From Saprospirales bacterium (GTDB lineage: Bacteria > Bacteroidota > Bacteroidia > Chitinophagales > JADIYW01): DNA of 64,000 nucleotides. The notes beneath the pieces were generated by a model that was not told the origin of the DNA, made no database searches, and was given only the letters and a program-made list of their open reading frames with translations. The DNA is taken from positions 194,648 to 258,647 of the forward strand of contig JADJSS010000004.1 of assembly GCA_016711605.1 (NCBI GenBank). Direction: 5' to 3'. Shown here in pieces: positions 37,650 to 46,143 of this stretch. The stretch's first letter is position 1, and the number at the start of each line of letters is the position of its first letter. The translations under genes and the position numbers were made by a program.

Positions 37650-38759
37650 GTGGTGAGTACGTCATTTTTTATCCAACATATCAAGTTAAATAATTACAAA
37701 AACTACATTTTCAAAGAGTTAGAGTTTTCACCAAAGCTCAATTTTATTGTTGGAAAAAATGGTTTAGGTAAAACTAATTTATTGGATGCTATCTATTATA
37801 CTTGTTTTACGAAGAGTTATGTTAGTAACGATGCACTTGCTTTTCGATTTGAAAATGATTTTTTCAGAATTATTACTTCAATTTCAAAAACAGCAGAAAA
37901 TCAGCTTGTTGAGATTAAAAATAGTAAAACAGGTAAAAAAGAAATTTTTATTAATCAAGTAAAACAGGAAAAACAAGCTGAATATATCGGAAAATTTCCA
38001 GCAGTCATCATTACACCAAATGATAATGAACTAATTATTGGTGCAAGCGAAAACCGAAGACGATTTATTGATGCTACTATTTCACAATATTCTTCTGAAT
38101 ATTTAAATAATTTATTGACTTACAATAAATTAATAGCACAACGCAACGCATTGCTGAAGTCATTTGCAGAAAATAGGAATTTTAACCAATTGCTGTTGGA
38201 TGCTTATTCTGAAAAATTGATTCCAATTGGAAATTTTATTTTTGAGCAACGAAAACTGTTTATAGATTCTTTTTATCCAATTTTTCTAAAGACATATAGT
38301 TCAATTTTTGAAGGAAACGAACAAATAAGATTGGATTACGAATCTGATTTATTACAAGATAATTTAGAAAATTTATTCAAAAACTCCATTCAAAATGATA
38401 GAAATGCACAACGAACTACAAAAGGTACGCATCTAGATGACCTTTCTTTTAATTTAAATACTTATCCAATTAAAAAAATTGGTTCTCAAGGTCAACAAAA
38501 AACGTTTCTTTTGTCGCTAAAATTAGCACAGTTCGAAATTATAGCATCTAAGCAAGGAATAAAACCATTACTTTTACTGGACGATATTTTTGATAAATTA
38601 GATACCGAACGTATTTCAAAGATTTTCCAATTAATTTATTCAGACGCTTTTGGACAAGTCTTTATTTCAGATACGAATGAAAATCGAATTCAACAATTAA
38701 TTAAAGAAAATAATATCACAAACTATAAAATTATTGCACTTGGCGAAGTACCGAAATAG
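37650..38759 (+). CDS. recF: DNA replication and repair protein RecF
   Basis: 369 residues. RecF loads RecA at gaps with RecO and RecR. ABC-type ATPase motifs: the N-terminal IKLNNYKNYIFKELEFSPKL, Walker A GKNGLGKTNLLDAIYY, the GASENRRRFID region, signature GSQGQQKTFLLSLKLAQ and Walker B LLLLDDIFDKLD. There is no ATG; GTG at 37650 or 37653 is used, the second being favoured by the -7 box at 37641-37648. The 3' end overlaps the next gene by 26 bases, a common recF-dciA arrangement in the phylum. Confidence 0.94.
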   Translation: MVSTSFFIQHIKLNNYKNYIFKELEFSPKLNFIVGKNGLGKTNLLDAIYYTCFTKSYVSNDALAFRFENDFFRIITSISKTAENQLVEIKNSKTGKKEIFINQVKQEKQAEYIGKFPAVIITPNDNELIIGASENRRRFIDATISQYSSEYLNNLLTYNKLIAQRNALLKSFAENRNFNQLLLDAYSEKLIPIGNFIFEQRKLFIDSFYPIFLKTYSSIFEGNEQIRLDYESDLLQDNLENLFKNSIQNDRNAQRTTKGTHLDDLSFNLNTYPIKKIGSQGQQKTFLLSLKLAQFEIIASKQGIKPLLLLDDIFDKLDTERISKIFQLIYSDAFGQVFISDTNENRIQQLIKENNITNYKIIALGEVPK

Positions 38760-39039
38760 CAAAACCTTGTCACTGAAAGATGTGTTAGACGACATGATTC
38801 AGGAAATGCGCATTGGTGGCAAAATGAACGAAATGAAAGTGCGCAAATATTGGCACGAACTCATGGGTGGCTTTATTTCCAATCATACTAAAAGTATTTA
38901 TTACAAAAACGGAAAATTGTTTGTTTATTTAGATTCTTCGGCACTTAGACAAGAATTATTTATGGCTCGCGACAAAATGAAAGATAAGCTAAATGAAAAA
39001 TTAGAAGAGCAATTAATACAGGAAATTATCATTAAATAG
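38734..39039 (+). CDS. DUF721/DciA-like protein
   Basis: 101 residues with the DUF721 core: LKDVLDDMIQEMRIGGKMNE, VRKYWHELMGGFISNHTKSI, YYKNGKLFVYLDSSALRQEL. DciA proteins recruit or load the replicative helicase DnaB in bacteria without DnaC. The start overlaps the recF end by 26 bases; later starts such as the ATG at 38794 would lose part of the conserved N-terminus. Coupling with recF supports a replication role. Confidence 0.8.
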   Translation: MHLAKYRNSKTLSLKDVLDDMIQEMRIGGKMNEMKVRKYWHELMGGFISNHTKSIYYKNGKLFVYLDSSALRQELFMARDKMKDKLNEKLEEQLIQEIIIK

Positions 39040-39148
39040 TTTTAGCTTATTCACGTATCAATTTTTATTATCAAAATAAATGCGTTCATTACATTAATTT
39101 TGGAACATAATTTGATAAATCATTGTTATAAATTTAAATACAAATAAA

Positions 39149-39469
39149 ATGGCATTAGAAATTACAGATGGTAACTTTTCTGAAACAGTTACAACAAACA
39201 AAGGCGTTGCTTTAGTAGATTTTTGGGCAGAATGGTGCGGACCGTGTCGCTTAATTGGACCAGTTGTGGAAGAATTAGCGAAAGAATACGAAGGCAAAGC
39301 AACTATTGGAAAAGTAAATGTGGACGATAACCGCGAAACAGCTGCACAATTTGGCATTATGAGCATTCCAACTTTATTATTTTTCAAAGATGGACAAATG
39401 GTTGACAAACATGTTGGTGTTGCATCAAAATCTGAGCTAAAAAAGAAATTAGATGCGTTAATTGCGTAA
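39149..39469 (+). CDS. trxA: Thioredoxin
   Basis: 106 residues, a single cytoplasmic thioredoxin domain with the active site WAEWCGPCRLIGP, then the cis-Pro region MSIPTLLFF and a final GVASKSELKKKLD. It reduces protein disulfides with electrons from thioredoxin reductase. Intact. A T-run terminator follows directly at 39490-39535. Confidence 0.96.
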   Translation: MALEITDGNFSETVTTNKGVALVDFWAEWCGPCRLIGPVVEELAKEYEGKATIGKVNVDDNRETAAQFGIMSIPTLLFFKDGQMVDKHVGVASKSELKKKLDALIA

Positions 39470-39489
39470 AAAGTTAATAGTTATTTGAT

Positions 39490-39540
39490 AAAGTTATAAG
39501 TTAAGCATTCTCTTTTCTTATAACTTTTTTTATTTTTATT
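39490..39540 (+). terminator. Rho-independent terminator after trxA
   Basis: AAAGTTATAAG and CTTATAACTTT form an 11-bp stem (39490-39500 and 39517-39527) with a 16-base loop. T-rich sequence (TTTTATTTTTATTT) follows at once, 21 bases after the trxA stop. Confidence 0.75.
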
Positions 39541-39579
39541 TAAAACTTATAACATCTATCTTGTAACTTATATCTATTT

Positions 39580-40497
39580 ATGCAAACCATTCAACAACAA
39601 GATTTTTTTCAGTTCGATAAACTCGATGTTCTTGCACGGCAAGTAGTTGAAGGTTTTATTATTGGTTTGCATAAAAGTCCGTACCATGGTTTTTCCGTAG
39701 AGTTTGCAGAACATCGCTTGCATAATGTTGGTGATTCTATTAAAGATATTGACTGGAAAGTTTTTGCACGAACAGAAAAATTATACACCAAAAAGTTTGA
39801 AGAAGAAACTAATTTGCGTTGCCAAATTGTAATTGATGCATCTTCATCGATGTATTTTCCGCAAGAGAAAGAAAAAGGTAAATTAAACAAGATAGAGTTT
39901 TCTTGTTTGGCAACTGCTGCGCTGCTGTTTTTGTTGCGCAAACAACGCGATGCGGTTGGTTTAACTATTTTTGACAATGAAATAAAAACACAAACTTCTG
40001 CCAAAACAAATGCGTTGCATCAACAAGTTTTATTGAGCAATTTATATCAACTATTAAATAATACAGCTGTACAAAAATCAACAAATGCTGCTAAATGTTT
40101 GCATCAAATTGCCGATTCTATTCATAAACGTTCGTTGGTTTTTATTTTCAGTGATATGTTAGATAGCATGGATGAAAATGAGATTTTTTTGGCGTTGCAA
40201 CATCTTAAACATAGCAAACACGAAGTCGTTTTATTTCATGTGATTGATAAATCAAAAGAACTGGATTTTAATTTTGAAAATCGTCCATATAAATTTATAG
40301 ATTTGGAAACGAATGAAGAATTGAAGTTGCAGCCAAATCAAGTAAAAGAGTTTTATGTAGAAAAGATGAACGAACGCAAAGCCAATTTAAAACTAAAATG
40401 CGCACAATATAAAATTGATTTTGTAGAAGCAGATATCAACGAAGGTTATCATCAAATTTTGTTGTCGTATTTGGTGAAAAGAAGTAAAATGATTTAA
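39580..40497 (+). CDS. DUF58 domain protein with von Willebrand A-like fold
   Basis: 305 residues, no membrane segment. The DUF58 entry GLHKSPYHGFSVEFAEHRLH then GDSIKDIDWKVFARTEKLY is followed by the vWA metal site VIDASSSMYFP (DxSxS) and SLVFIFSDMLDS. Such proteins partner with MoxR ATPases and Bat proteins, often in stress or envelope processes; no moxR or bat gene lies within the window. The next gene starts 15 bases downstream on the same strand. Intact. Confidence 0.85.
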   Translation: MQTIQQQDFFQFDKLDVLARQVVEGFIIGLHKSPYHGFSVEFAEHRLHNVGDSIKDIDWKVFARTEKLYTKKFEEETNLRCQIVIDASSSMYFPQEKEKGKLNKIEFSCLATAALLFLLRKQRDAVGLTIFDNEIKTQTSAKTNALHQQVLLSNLYQLLNNTAVQKSTNAAKCLHQIADSIHKRSLVFIFSDMLDSMDENEIFLALQHLKHSKHEVVLFHVIDKSKELDFNFENRPYKFIDLETNEELKLQPNQVKEFYVEKMNERKANLKLKCAQYKIDFVEADINEGYHQILLSYLVKRSKMI

Positions 40498-40512
40498 TTT
40501 TTAAAATTAATT

Positions 40513-40953
40513 ATGACAAGATTTAACGTTGTATATTCCGATTCTAAAGGTGAGATAGAACGCAAAAATCTATTGGCTTCTGAAGTGCTAGATTATTTTA
40601 AATCACTTCCATGGCAAGAATCTTTTGAAGATTGCCTTAAAACAGAAGATGCTGTTTATGATTACATGTTCATCGTTTATTATACGGATGCAGAACAGTT
40701 AGAACAATCATTAGATATTGAGATTTTTATGGATGATGAAAATAAATCTTTAAATCAGAATATAAGTTTTGATGTAAGTGTGTGGTATGAGAAATATATT
40801 ATGAAGAAAGTATTTTTTGGATTGTTAGGTGAAAAAAAAGAAGTGAAAAATGATTCTATTATTTTAGAAAATCAAGATACTTACAATACACTAAAATGTT
40901 TGCAATCATTTGTTCATTTGGATAGTCAATATCTGAAATCTTTGACGCAGTAA
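40513..40953 (+). CDS. Hypothetical protein
   Basis: 146 residues with no signal peptide and no domain I know. The sequence looks alpha/beta (FNVVYSDSKGEIERKNLLAS, ESFEDCLKTEDAVYDYMFIV, SFDVSVWYEKYIMKKVFFGL) and is acidic. It begins 15 bases after the DUF58 gene and likely shares its transcript. The frame is intact and codon use is like its neighbours, so I treat it as a real gene of unknown role. Confidence 0.6.
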   Translation: MTRFNVVYSDSKGEIERKNLLASEVLDYFKSLPWQESFEDCLKTEDAVYDYMFIVYYTDAEQLEQSLDIEIFMDDENKSLNQNISFDVSVWYEKYIMKKVFFGLLGEKKEVKNDSIILENQDTYNTLKCLQSFVHLDSQYLKSLTQ

Positions 40954-40986
40954 TTCAACAATTCTATAATTCATTACCTCAATAAT

Positions 40987-40994
40987 TATCTTTG
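40987..40994 (+). promoter_or_regulatory. -7 box overlapping the start of the alpha/beta hydrolase
   Basis: TATCTTTG is a perfect TAnnTTTG element that overlaps the TTG codon (40992-40994) used as the hydrolase start. The two roles conflict unless the start is a little further on or a few bases with an ATG are missing here. Confidence 0.4.
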
Positions 40995-41753
40995 CAGCTC
41001 AACTATAAAAAATTCGGCGATTCAGGTTCAACCATTTTAATACTGCATGGTTTATTAGGTTCATTAGATAATTGGCAAACGATTGCAAAACAAGTAGCAA
41101 TTACACATCAAGTATACATCATTGATCAACGCAATCATGGTCGTTCGCCACACAGCGAAAATTTTAATTATGAAATTTTAGCAAAAGATATTTTAGATTT
41201 TTGTGTTGAACATAAAATTGAAAAAACAACCATCATTGGTCATTCAATGGGTGGCAAAGTTTCCATGTTATTAGCTTTGGAACATCCAACATTCATAGAA
41301 AAATTAATTGTTGTTGATATTGCTCCAACTCATTACAATGGTGGACACGAAGAAATTTTGTTTGCGATGGCTGAAGCGCCGATTCATGCAACAACTGACA
41401 GAAATGAGATTGACTTATTTTTACAAAAAAGAATTCCTGAGTTTGGAGTTCGACAATTTGTGATGAAAAATCTGTCTCGTGATGCAAATGGAAAATTTGA
41501 ATGGAAATGCGACTTAGAAATCTTAATAAAAAACTACAGAGTTTTAATGGATTTTCCTTCAACTGAAAATATATTTTTAGGTGAATCGTATTTCATAAAA
41601 GGCGCACAATCTAATTATATAACGAATGAAAACTGGAATTCATGTTTGCATTATTTTCCAACTGCGAAATTGTTGTCTGTTGAAAATGCAGGACATTGGG
41701 TGCATGCCGAAAATCCAATTGAGTTTGTAGAAAAAATAAAATCTATTCTATAA
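40992..41753 (+). CDS. Alpha/beta hydrolase, YbfF-like
   Basis: About 253 residues. Motifs: ILHGLLGSLDNWQTIA with the oxyanion region, IIDQRNHGRSPHS, the nucleophile elbow IIGHSMGGKVSML and a final His in SVENAGHWVHAENP. This matches the cytoplasmic YbfF/abhydrolase 1 group of small-substrate esterases or thioesterases. The only start that gives the expected QLNYKKFG beginning is TTG at 40992. Bio C-H-type demethylation of pimeloyl-ACP by such hydrolases (BioH role) is possible because this genome has a biotin operon but no bioH beside it; that is speculation. Confidence 0.85.
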   Translation: MQLNYKKFGDSGSTILILHGLLGSLDNWQTIAKQVAITHQVYIIDQRNHGRSPHSENFNYEILAKDILDFCVEHKIEKTTIIGHSMGGKVSMLLALEHPTFIEKLIVVDIAPTHYNGGHEEILFAMAEAPIHATTDRNEIDLFLQKRIPEFGVRQFVMKNLSRDANGKFEWKCDLEILIKNYRVLMDFPSTENIFLGESYFIKGAQSNYITNENWNSCLHYFPTAKLLSVENAGHWVHAENPIEFVEKIKSIL

Positions 41754-41785
41754 AAAAAACTGCTTCGATTCACATCGAAGCAGTT
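41752..41785 (-). terminator. Rho-independent terminator
   Basis: AACTGCTTCGA and TCGAAGCAGTT form a perfect 11-bp stem around a 6-base loop. On the minus strand a run of Ts (41752-41759) follows, so it ends the transcript of the 42250-41813 gene; on the plus strand no T run is present. Confidence 0.75.
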
Positions 41786-41812
41786 CAAAATCACACGGCA
41801 GTTTAACAACGT

Positions 41813-42250
41813 CTATTGATTCATAGCCAATTGATCGTTATTTGATTTTTCAATTTTTTGTGTTGGCAATTCTTTCGTTTGTGAAATCATTTTTTGACCT
41901 TTTAACAAGTCGCCAACTTTACAATTTGTACCAAAAATTGCTGTTTGTTTGCCTTTCTCATTCAACAACACAATGTTATTTCCAACAATAGTGTAACGTT
42001 GAACAGAATTGTTTTTTACTTCAATATTTGTTCGGCAATTCATTACTTTAGATTCTTTCACACAGGTGTTGTCAGAATAAAAATAATAGTTGTCAATTTG
42101 TGAAGTACACACAGCGCCGTTTGACAAATATGTTGTTTTATATTGCCAGCTAGCAATTAATTCAGTGTTGGGTTTTAATGTTGCTTTTTTGTCTGCTGCA
42201 TAGTTCATCATTGTTGAGAACATCATGCAAATTAAAATTAGTTTTTTCAT
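41813..42250 (-). CDS. Secreted hypothetical protein
   Basis: About 145 residues from the start chosen here, MKKLILICMMFSTMMNYAAD, which gives a proper signal peptide; the longer frame from 42316 adds 22 polar residues with no leader function. The mature part is beta-rich (IASWQYKTTYLSNGAVCTSQ, YTIVGNNIVLLNEKGKQTAI) with three Cys that could form a disulfide and resembles a lipocalin-like or calycin stability domain. No family is firmly recognised. A terminator follows. It diverges from the sigma factor operon, from which 180 bases separate it. Confidence 0.6.
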   Translation of the reverse strand: MKKLILICMMFSTMMNYAADKKATLKPNTELIASWQYKTTYLSNGAVCTSQIDNYYFYSDNTCVKESKVMNCRTNIEVKNNSVQRYTIVGNNIVLLNEKGKQTAIFGTNCKVGDLLKGQKMISQTKELPTQKIEKSNNDQLAMNQ

Positions 42251-42430
42251 AGGAACTTGTTTTAGTTTTGTTATTGTTATTTGATGATGTAAATATGAAT
42301 CAAACTTTTTTTTCACAACGGATCTATTGAGTGAATGGCAGATTGAATGTTTAAATGGTTAAAATTGTTGTTAGAATTTATTTTTTACATTTTTAAAGTA
42401 TTTTAAAGGTTCATTCGTCTTTATAATAGA

Positions 42431-43024
42431 ATGAATAATCGTACGCAAATTATAATGCAGGAAATCGACCATCAAAACAATCAGAAAATTGAACACGTAA
42501 TTTCAAAAGAGAAATCACGTTTGTTGAATTTTATTCGTCAACGAACACCAACGTTAGAAGATGCTGAAGATATTTTGCAAGATGTATTTTATGAATTAGT
42601 ACAAAGTTATCGGCTAATGAAGCCAGTAGAACAGCTAGCTTCGTGGTTGTTTACTGTAGCTCGTAACAAAATCACCGATTCATATAGAAAGAAAAAATCA
42701 AGTTCTTTGGAAGATGTTGCGCACATGCAAGAAGAAAATGATGAACCTTTATTTTTAGCAGATATTTTAAAAAGCAATGCACTTTCAGCTGATGAGAAAA
42801 TGATGAATGATTTGATTATGGAAACCATTGCAGATTGTTTAGATGAATTACCAAAAGAACAACGCGATGCATTTGTGATGCATGAACTGGAAGATAAAAG
42901 TATGCAGCAAATTGCCGACGAAATGAATGTTTCTGTTAAAACGGTTATCTCACGAAAACGTTATGCTGTATTGTTTTTGCGCGAACGATTACAATTCATT
43001 TACAAACAAATTTTAAACAATTAA
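42431..43024 (+). CDS. ECF-type RNA polymerase sigma factor
   Basis: 197 residues from ATG 42431; the internal ATG at 42455 (MQEIDHQN) is an alternative. Region 2: SRLLNFIRQRTPTLEDAEDI and LQDVFYELVQ with VARNKITDSYRKKKS. Region 4: IADCLDELPKEQRDAFVMHE, LEDKSMQQIADEMNVSVKTV, SRKRYAVLFLRERL, the promoter-reading helix-turn-helix. The class directs RNA polymerase to envelope or stress promoters. It is followed 10 bases later by a small membrane protein gene that is its likely partner or regulator. Confidence 0.93.
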   Translation: MNNRTQIIMQEIDHQNNQKIEHVISKEKSRLLNFIRQRTPTLEDAEDILQDVFYELVQSYRLMKPVEQLASWLFTVARNKITDSYRKKKSSSLEDVAHMQEENDEPLFLADILKSNALSADEKMMNDLIMETIADCLDELPKEQRDAFVMHELEDKSMQQIADEMNVSVKTVISRKRYAVLFLRERLQFIYKQILNN

Positions 43025-43034
43025 AAAAATAAAA

Positions 43035-43400
43035 ATGAACAAGAAATTTTGGATTTTTAAAGCAATAAAAATTGCAATCATGGTTACACTATTTATTAAT
43101 GTAGCTGGTTTTGGTACCATGTATTTATGGAATTGGTTGATGCCACTTTTATTTAAATTGCCTGCAATTACATTCTTGCAAGCTATTGGTTTGTTAGTAT
43201 TGTCTAAAATCTTATTTGGTGGTTTTAGAGGTCGCGGTGGTCGATTTGGTGCTGGTCGCGCTAGATGGCAACAACGAATGCAACAAAAATTTGCAAACAT
43301 GACACCTGAAGAAAAAGAAATGTTTAAAACCAAAATGCAAGGTAGATGTGGCAATAGATTTAGTGGTTTTGAAGATGGAACTGTGGTTACGCAAGAATAG
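43035..43400 (+). CDS. Small membrane protein with RG-rich linker, partner of the ECF sigma factor
   Basis: 121 residues. Two hydrophobic segments (AIKIAIMVTLFINVAGFGTM and ITFLQAIGLLVLSKILFGGF) are followed by a glycine/arginine stretch (RGRGGRFGAGRARWQQRMQQ) and a helix FANMTPEEKEMFKTKMQGRC, resembling the end of CpxP/Spy-like or zinc-resistance chaperones. It sits 10 bases after the sigma gene and the two share one transcript closed by a terminator. A membrane anchor or anti-sigma role is possible; no ZAS zinc motif or classic anti-sigma fold is visible, so function is inferred. Confidence 0.65.
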   Translation: MNKKFWIFKAIKIAIMVTLFINVAGFGTMYLWNWLMPLLFKLPAITFLQAIGLLVLSKILFGGFRGRGGRFGAGRARWQQRMQQKFANMTPEEKEMFKTKMQGRCGNRFSGFEDGTVVTQE

Positions 43401-43412
43401 TTGTACTTTATT

Positions 43413-43453
43413 AAAAAGAGAAATCGTATTGGTTTCTCTTTTTAAATTTTTTC
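43413..43453 (+). terminator. Rho-independent terminator after the sigma factor operon
   Basis: AAAAAGAGAAA and TTTCTCTTTTT (43413-43423 and 43433-43443) form the stem with a 9-base loop, then TAAATTTTTT follows. It lies 13 bases after the stop at 43400. Confidence 0.65.
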
Positions 43454-43494
43454 TAAGAATAGCTTATTCGTATCTTACGAAATAAATTTATACA

Positions 43495-44433
43495 ATGTTT
43501 AAGAAAATTTTTATTTCCGCTTTTATTATAGTTGCAGCAGTTTTTTTGTTTATGTGTTATGGAAGAAAGAATCTGCATATCTCTAAAGAAACTATAAAAG
43601 CAACCTATAGCTTACCAAATTCTCATTTTATAAAATGGAATAATGGTGAAATTCATTATACAGAAAGTGGAAAAGGTTTTCCTATTTTAATGATTCATGG
43701 ATTTGGTGGTAGCAATTATGATTTCAAGCAATTAGATTCTTTGCTAAATGATCAATTCAGAATAATCCGAATTGATTTACCAGGTTTTGGTATGTCTGAT
43801 TTTCCAAATCAATTGTTAAATGAAAAAAGCTATACAGATATCTATAAAGATTATTTTACTTTTTTAATAGATACGTTGCATTTAGATTCCATGTATGTGA
43901 TGGGAAATTCATTAGGTGGAATGATGGCTTGGAATGTAACGGTAAATCATCCTGAAAATGTAAAAAAATTAATTCTGTTTAATAGTGCTGGTTATGATAT
44001 GAAAGAGGTAATAAAATCTGCTAATGCTGATATTTTTACTCATTCTTGGGTACGTATGATGCTGAGAAATGGATTGCCTTTATTTATGACGAGCAAAGGT
44101 GTGCATCGCATATTTTACAATCCTTCAGTGGTGCCTAAAGAAAAAATGGTTCGAATGAATGCTCTGTGGAATCGTGATGGAAACTTAAATCATTTAATGA
44201 GCATGGCTTCTTCTGATAAGTATGTAGATGAATCATTAATTAAAACAATTACTTGTCCGACACTGATAATTTGGGGCAAGCAAGATGTTGTTGTTTCACT
44301 AAAGTATGCCGAATATTTTCATCGTGATATTAAAAACAGTCGTGTAATAGTATATGATTCTTGTGGACATGTTCCGATGGTGGAAAAACCATTACAAGTA
44401 AAAACAGATGTGTTGGAATTTTTGAAAGAATAA
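43495..44433 (+). CDS. Membrane-anchored alpha/beta hydrolase
   Basis: 312 residues. Residues 1-25 are a hydrophobic anchor or uncleaved signal (IFISAFIIVAAVFLFMCYG). Then ILMIHGFGGSNYDFKQLDSL (oxyanion loop), IDLPGFGMSDFP, the nucleophile elbow VMGNSLGGMMAWN, LIIWGKQDVVVS with the Asp, and SCGHVPMVEKP with the His. Similar to periplasmic esterase/lipase-like or epoxide-hydrolase-like enzymes. Intact and on its own. Substrate unknown. Confidence 0.85.
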   Translation: MFKKIFISAFIIVAAVFLFMCYGRKNLHISKETIKATYSLPNSHFIKWNNGEIHYTESGKGFPILMIHGFGGSNYDFKQLDSLLNDQFRIIRIDLPGFGMSDFPNQLLNEKSYTDIYKDYFTFLIDTLHLDSMYVMGNSLGGMMAWNVTVNHPENVKKLILFNSAGYDMKEVIKSANADIFTHSWVRMMLRNGLPLFMTSKGVHRIFYNPSVVPKEKMVRMNALWNRDGNLNHLMSMASSDKYVDESLIKTITCPTLIIWGKQDVVVSLKYAEYFHRDIKNSRVIVYDSCGHVPMVEKPLQVKTDVLEFLKE

Positions 44434-44447
44434 CAATTAACTTTTCT

Positions 44448-45356
44448 CTATTTCTTAAATCTTGGATGGTGCATAGATAAAGATTCCTTTAAATACTGCT
44501 GATCTAAATGCGTGTAAATTTCTGTAGTTGTAATAGAAGCATGACCAAGCATTTGTTGAATAGCACGCAAGTCTGCACCACCTTCAATTAAATGAGTTGC
44601 AAATGAATGTCGAAAGGTGTGTGGTGAAATGCTTTTATTTAAACCAATTTTTTCTGCTAATTTTTTTATCACCAAAAATACCATAACACGTGAAATTGGA
44701 GCACCACGTCGGTTTAAAAAAAGTATATCCGAATATTTTGCATATTGTGGTAATTTATTGCGAACATGATCTAAATATATATCAATGTGCTTGATTGCCT
44801 CGCTGCCAATAGGCACTAATCTTTCTTTGTTTCCTTTTCCAATTACACGTATAAATTCTACGTCTTTATAAATATGTGAAATGCGCAAATTAATCATCTC
44901 TGTTACGCGTAAACCACTGCTGTATAAAGTTTCAAGCATGGCTTTGTTTCGTATATTTTCATCTTTACTTAAATCTAAAGCACCAATTAGTTTTTCTATT
45001 TCTTCAAACGAAAGTGTATCTGGCAGTTTTTTTCCAAGTTTTGGTCCTTCAATTAAAGCAGTCGGATCTTCTTTTATATAATCATCAATTACCAAGTATT
45101 TATAAAATGCTTTTAAGCCAGAAATTATGCGCGCCTGACTTCTGTCAGCCAAACCTAAATCATGCAAATGCGCCAAAAAATGTTCTAAATCTTGTAACGA
45201 TAAATCGTCTGGTTTTGCATCGTTTTTTTCTAACAATAAATAATTTTGTAGTAATTGTACATCATGTAAATATGCTTCAATAGAATTTGATGATAAGGAT
45301 TTTTCAATCTTTAAATACGATTCAAAATTTTTAATATAATGATTCCAATTAGACAT
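44448..45356 (-). CDS. xerD: Tyrosine recombinase XerD
   Basis: 302 residues, the normal length for Xer enzymes that resolve chromosome dimers at dif with FtsK. The N-terminal SAM-like core-binding domain (YIKNFESYLKIEKSLSSNSI) is followed by the catalytic domain with all six residues: R150 in SSGLRVTEM, K174 in VIGKGNKERLVP, H246 and R249 in SPHTFRHSF, H272 in MLGHASITT, and the nucleophile Y281 in TEIYTHLD. Length and the internal LSFEEIEKLI fit XerD better than XerC or a phage integrase; no attachment site is nearby. Intact. Confidence 0.92.
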   Translation of the reverse strand: MSNWNHYIKNFESYLKIEKSLSSNSIEAYLHDVQLLQNYLLLEKNDAKPDDLSLQDLEHFLAHLHDLGLADRSQARIISGLKAFYKYLVIDDYIKEDPTALIEGPKLGKKLPDTLSFEEIEKLIGALDLSKDENIRNKAMLETLYSSGLRVTEMINLRISHIYKDVEFIRVIGKGNKERLVPIGSEAIKHIDIYLDHVRNKLPQYAKYSDILFLNRRGAPISRVMVFLVIKKLAEKIGLNKSISPHTFRHSFATHLIEGGADLRAIQQMLGHASITTTEIYTHLDQQYLKESLSMHHPRFKK

Positions 45357-45458
45357 AGTTGTATATGCAAGATATGAGAAATGAGATAATGGAATTTAGT
45401 TTTTATGATTTATTTTTTATCTTGTATCTCTATTCTCATTTTTAAAATATCTTTTTCA

Positions 45459-45875
45459 GTGAAAAAAATTATCATCATCAACGGACCTAATTTAAATTTA
45501 TTAGGCAAACGCGAGCCATCGGTTTATGGTTCTGAGACTTTTGAACATTTTTTAGAAGAAATGAAATCAAAATATGCGAATCTGGAAATTTCCTATTTCC
45601 AAAATAATATAGAAGGTGAATTGATTAATAAACTGCACGAAGTTGGTTTTTCATACGATGGAATTGTATTAAATGCTGCTGGTTACACGCACACATCAAT
45701 TGCCATTGCAGATGCGATTCGAGCTATAAAAACACCAGTAATTGAAGTGCATATCAGCAATACGTTTTCAAGAGAAGAGTTTCGTCATCATTCATTTATT
45801 TCGCCAGTTTCTAAAGGTGTCATCGTTGGCTTTGGTTTAAAAAGCTATGAGTTAGCGTTGAAGTATTTTGAGTAA
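45459..45875 (+). CDS. aroQ: Type II 3-dehydroquinate dehydratase
   Basis: About 139 residues when started at GTG 45459 (VKKIIIINGPNLNLLGKREP), the usual length; the longer open frame from 45405 adds a spurious hydrophobic head. The enzyme dehydrates 3-dehydroquinate in the shikimate pathway. Signatures: NLLGKREPSVYG, NAAGYTHTSIAIADAI with the catalytic region, and EVHISNTFSREEFRHHSFIS. The family has the catalytic Tyr in the YG of VYG. Intact; other aro genes are not present here. Confidence 0.93.
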   Translation: MKKIIIINGPNLNLLGKREPSVYGSETFEHFLEEMKSKYANLEISYFQNNIEGELINKLHEVGFSYDGIVLNAAGYTHTSIAIADAIRAIKTPVIEVHISNTFSREEFRHHSFISPVSKGVIVGFGLKSYELALKYFE

Positions 45876-46143
45876 AAAATATTAACAATAGGATTCTTAA
45901 GTTTTTTCTAAGTTTGTGTAAGCGTAAGTTTAAAAATTTTAGATGATAAAAAACAGAGAATATTTTCTGAAAATTATGATATTTGCAAAAATCTTTAGTT
46001 AAAAGTTAGGTGCAGAACGTTTACCGAATCTTATTAAATACATCTAGCACCACCTTCGTCATTGACTAACACTTTCATTCCGAATTATTTCGATCTCTTT
46101 AAACTAAAGCAAATTTGTATATTATGCAGCATTTAGTTCTCTT

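Noticed and set aside
41758..41785. Small RNA
   Set aside because: Hairpin plus T run is fully explained as the terminator of the minus-strand gene.
44448..45356. Integrase of a genomic island
   Set aside because: Length and motifs fit housekeeping XerD; no tRNA, attachment repeats or phage genes lie nearby.
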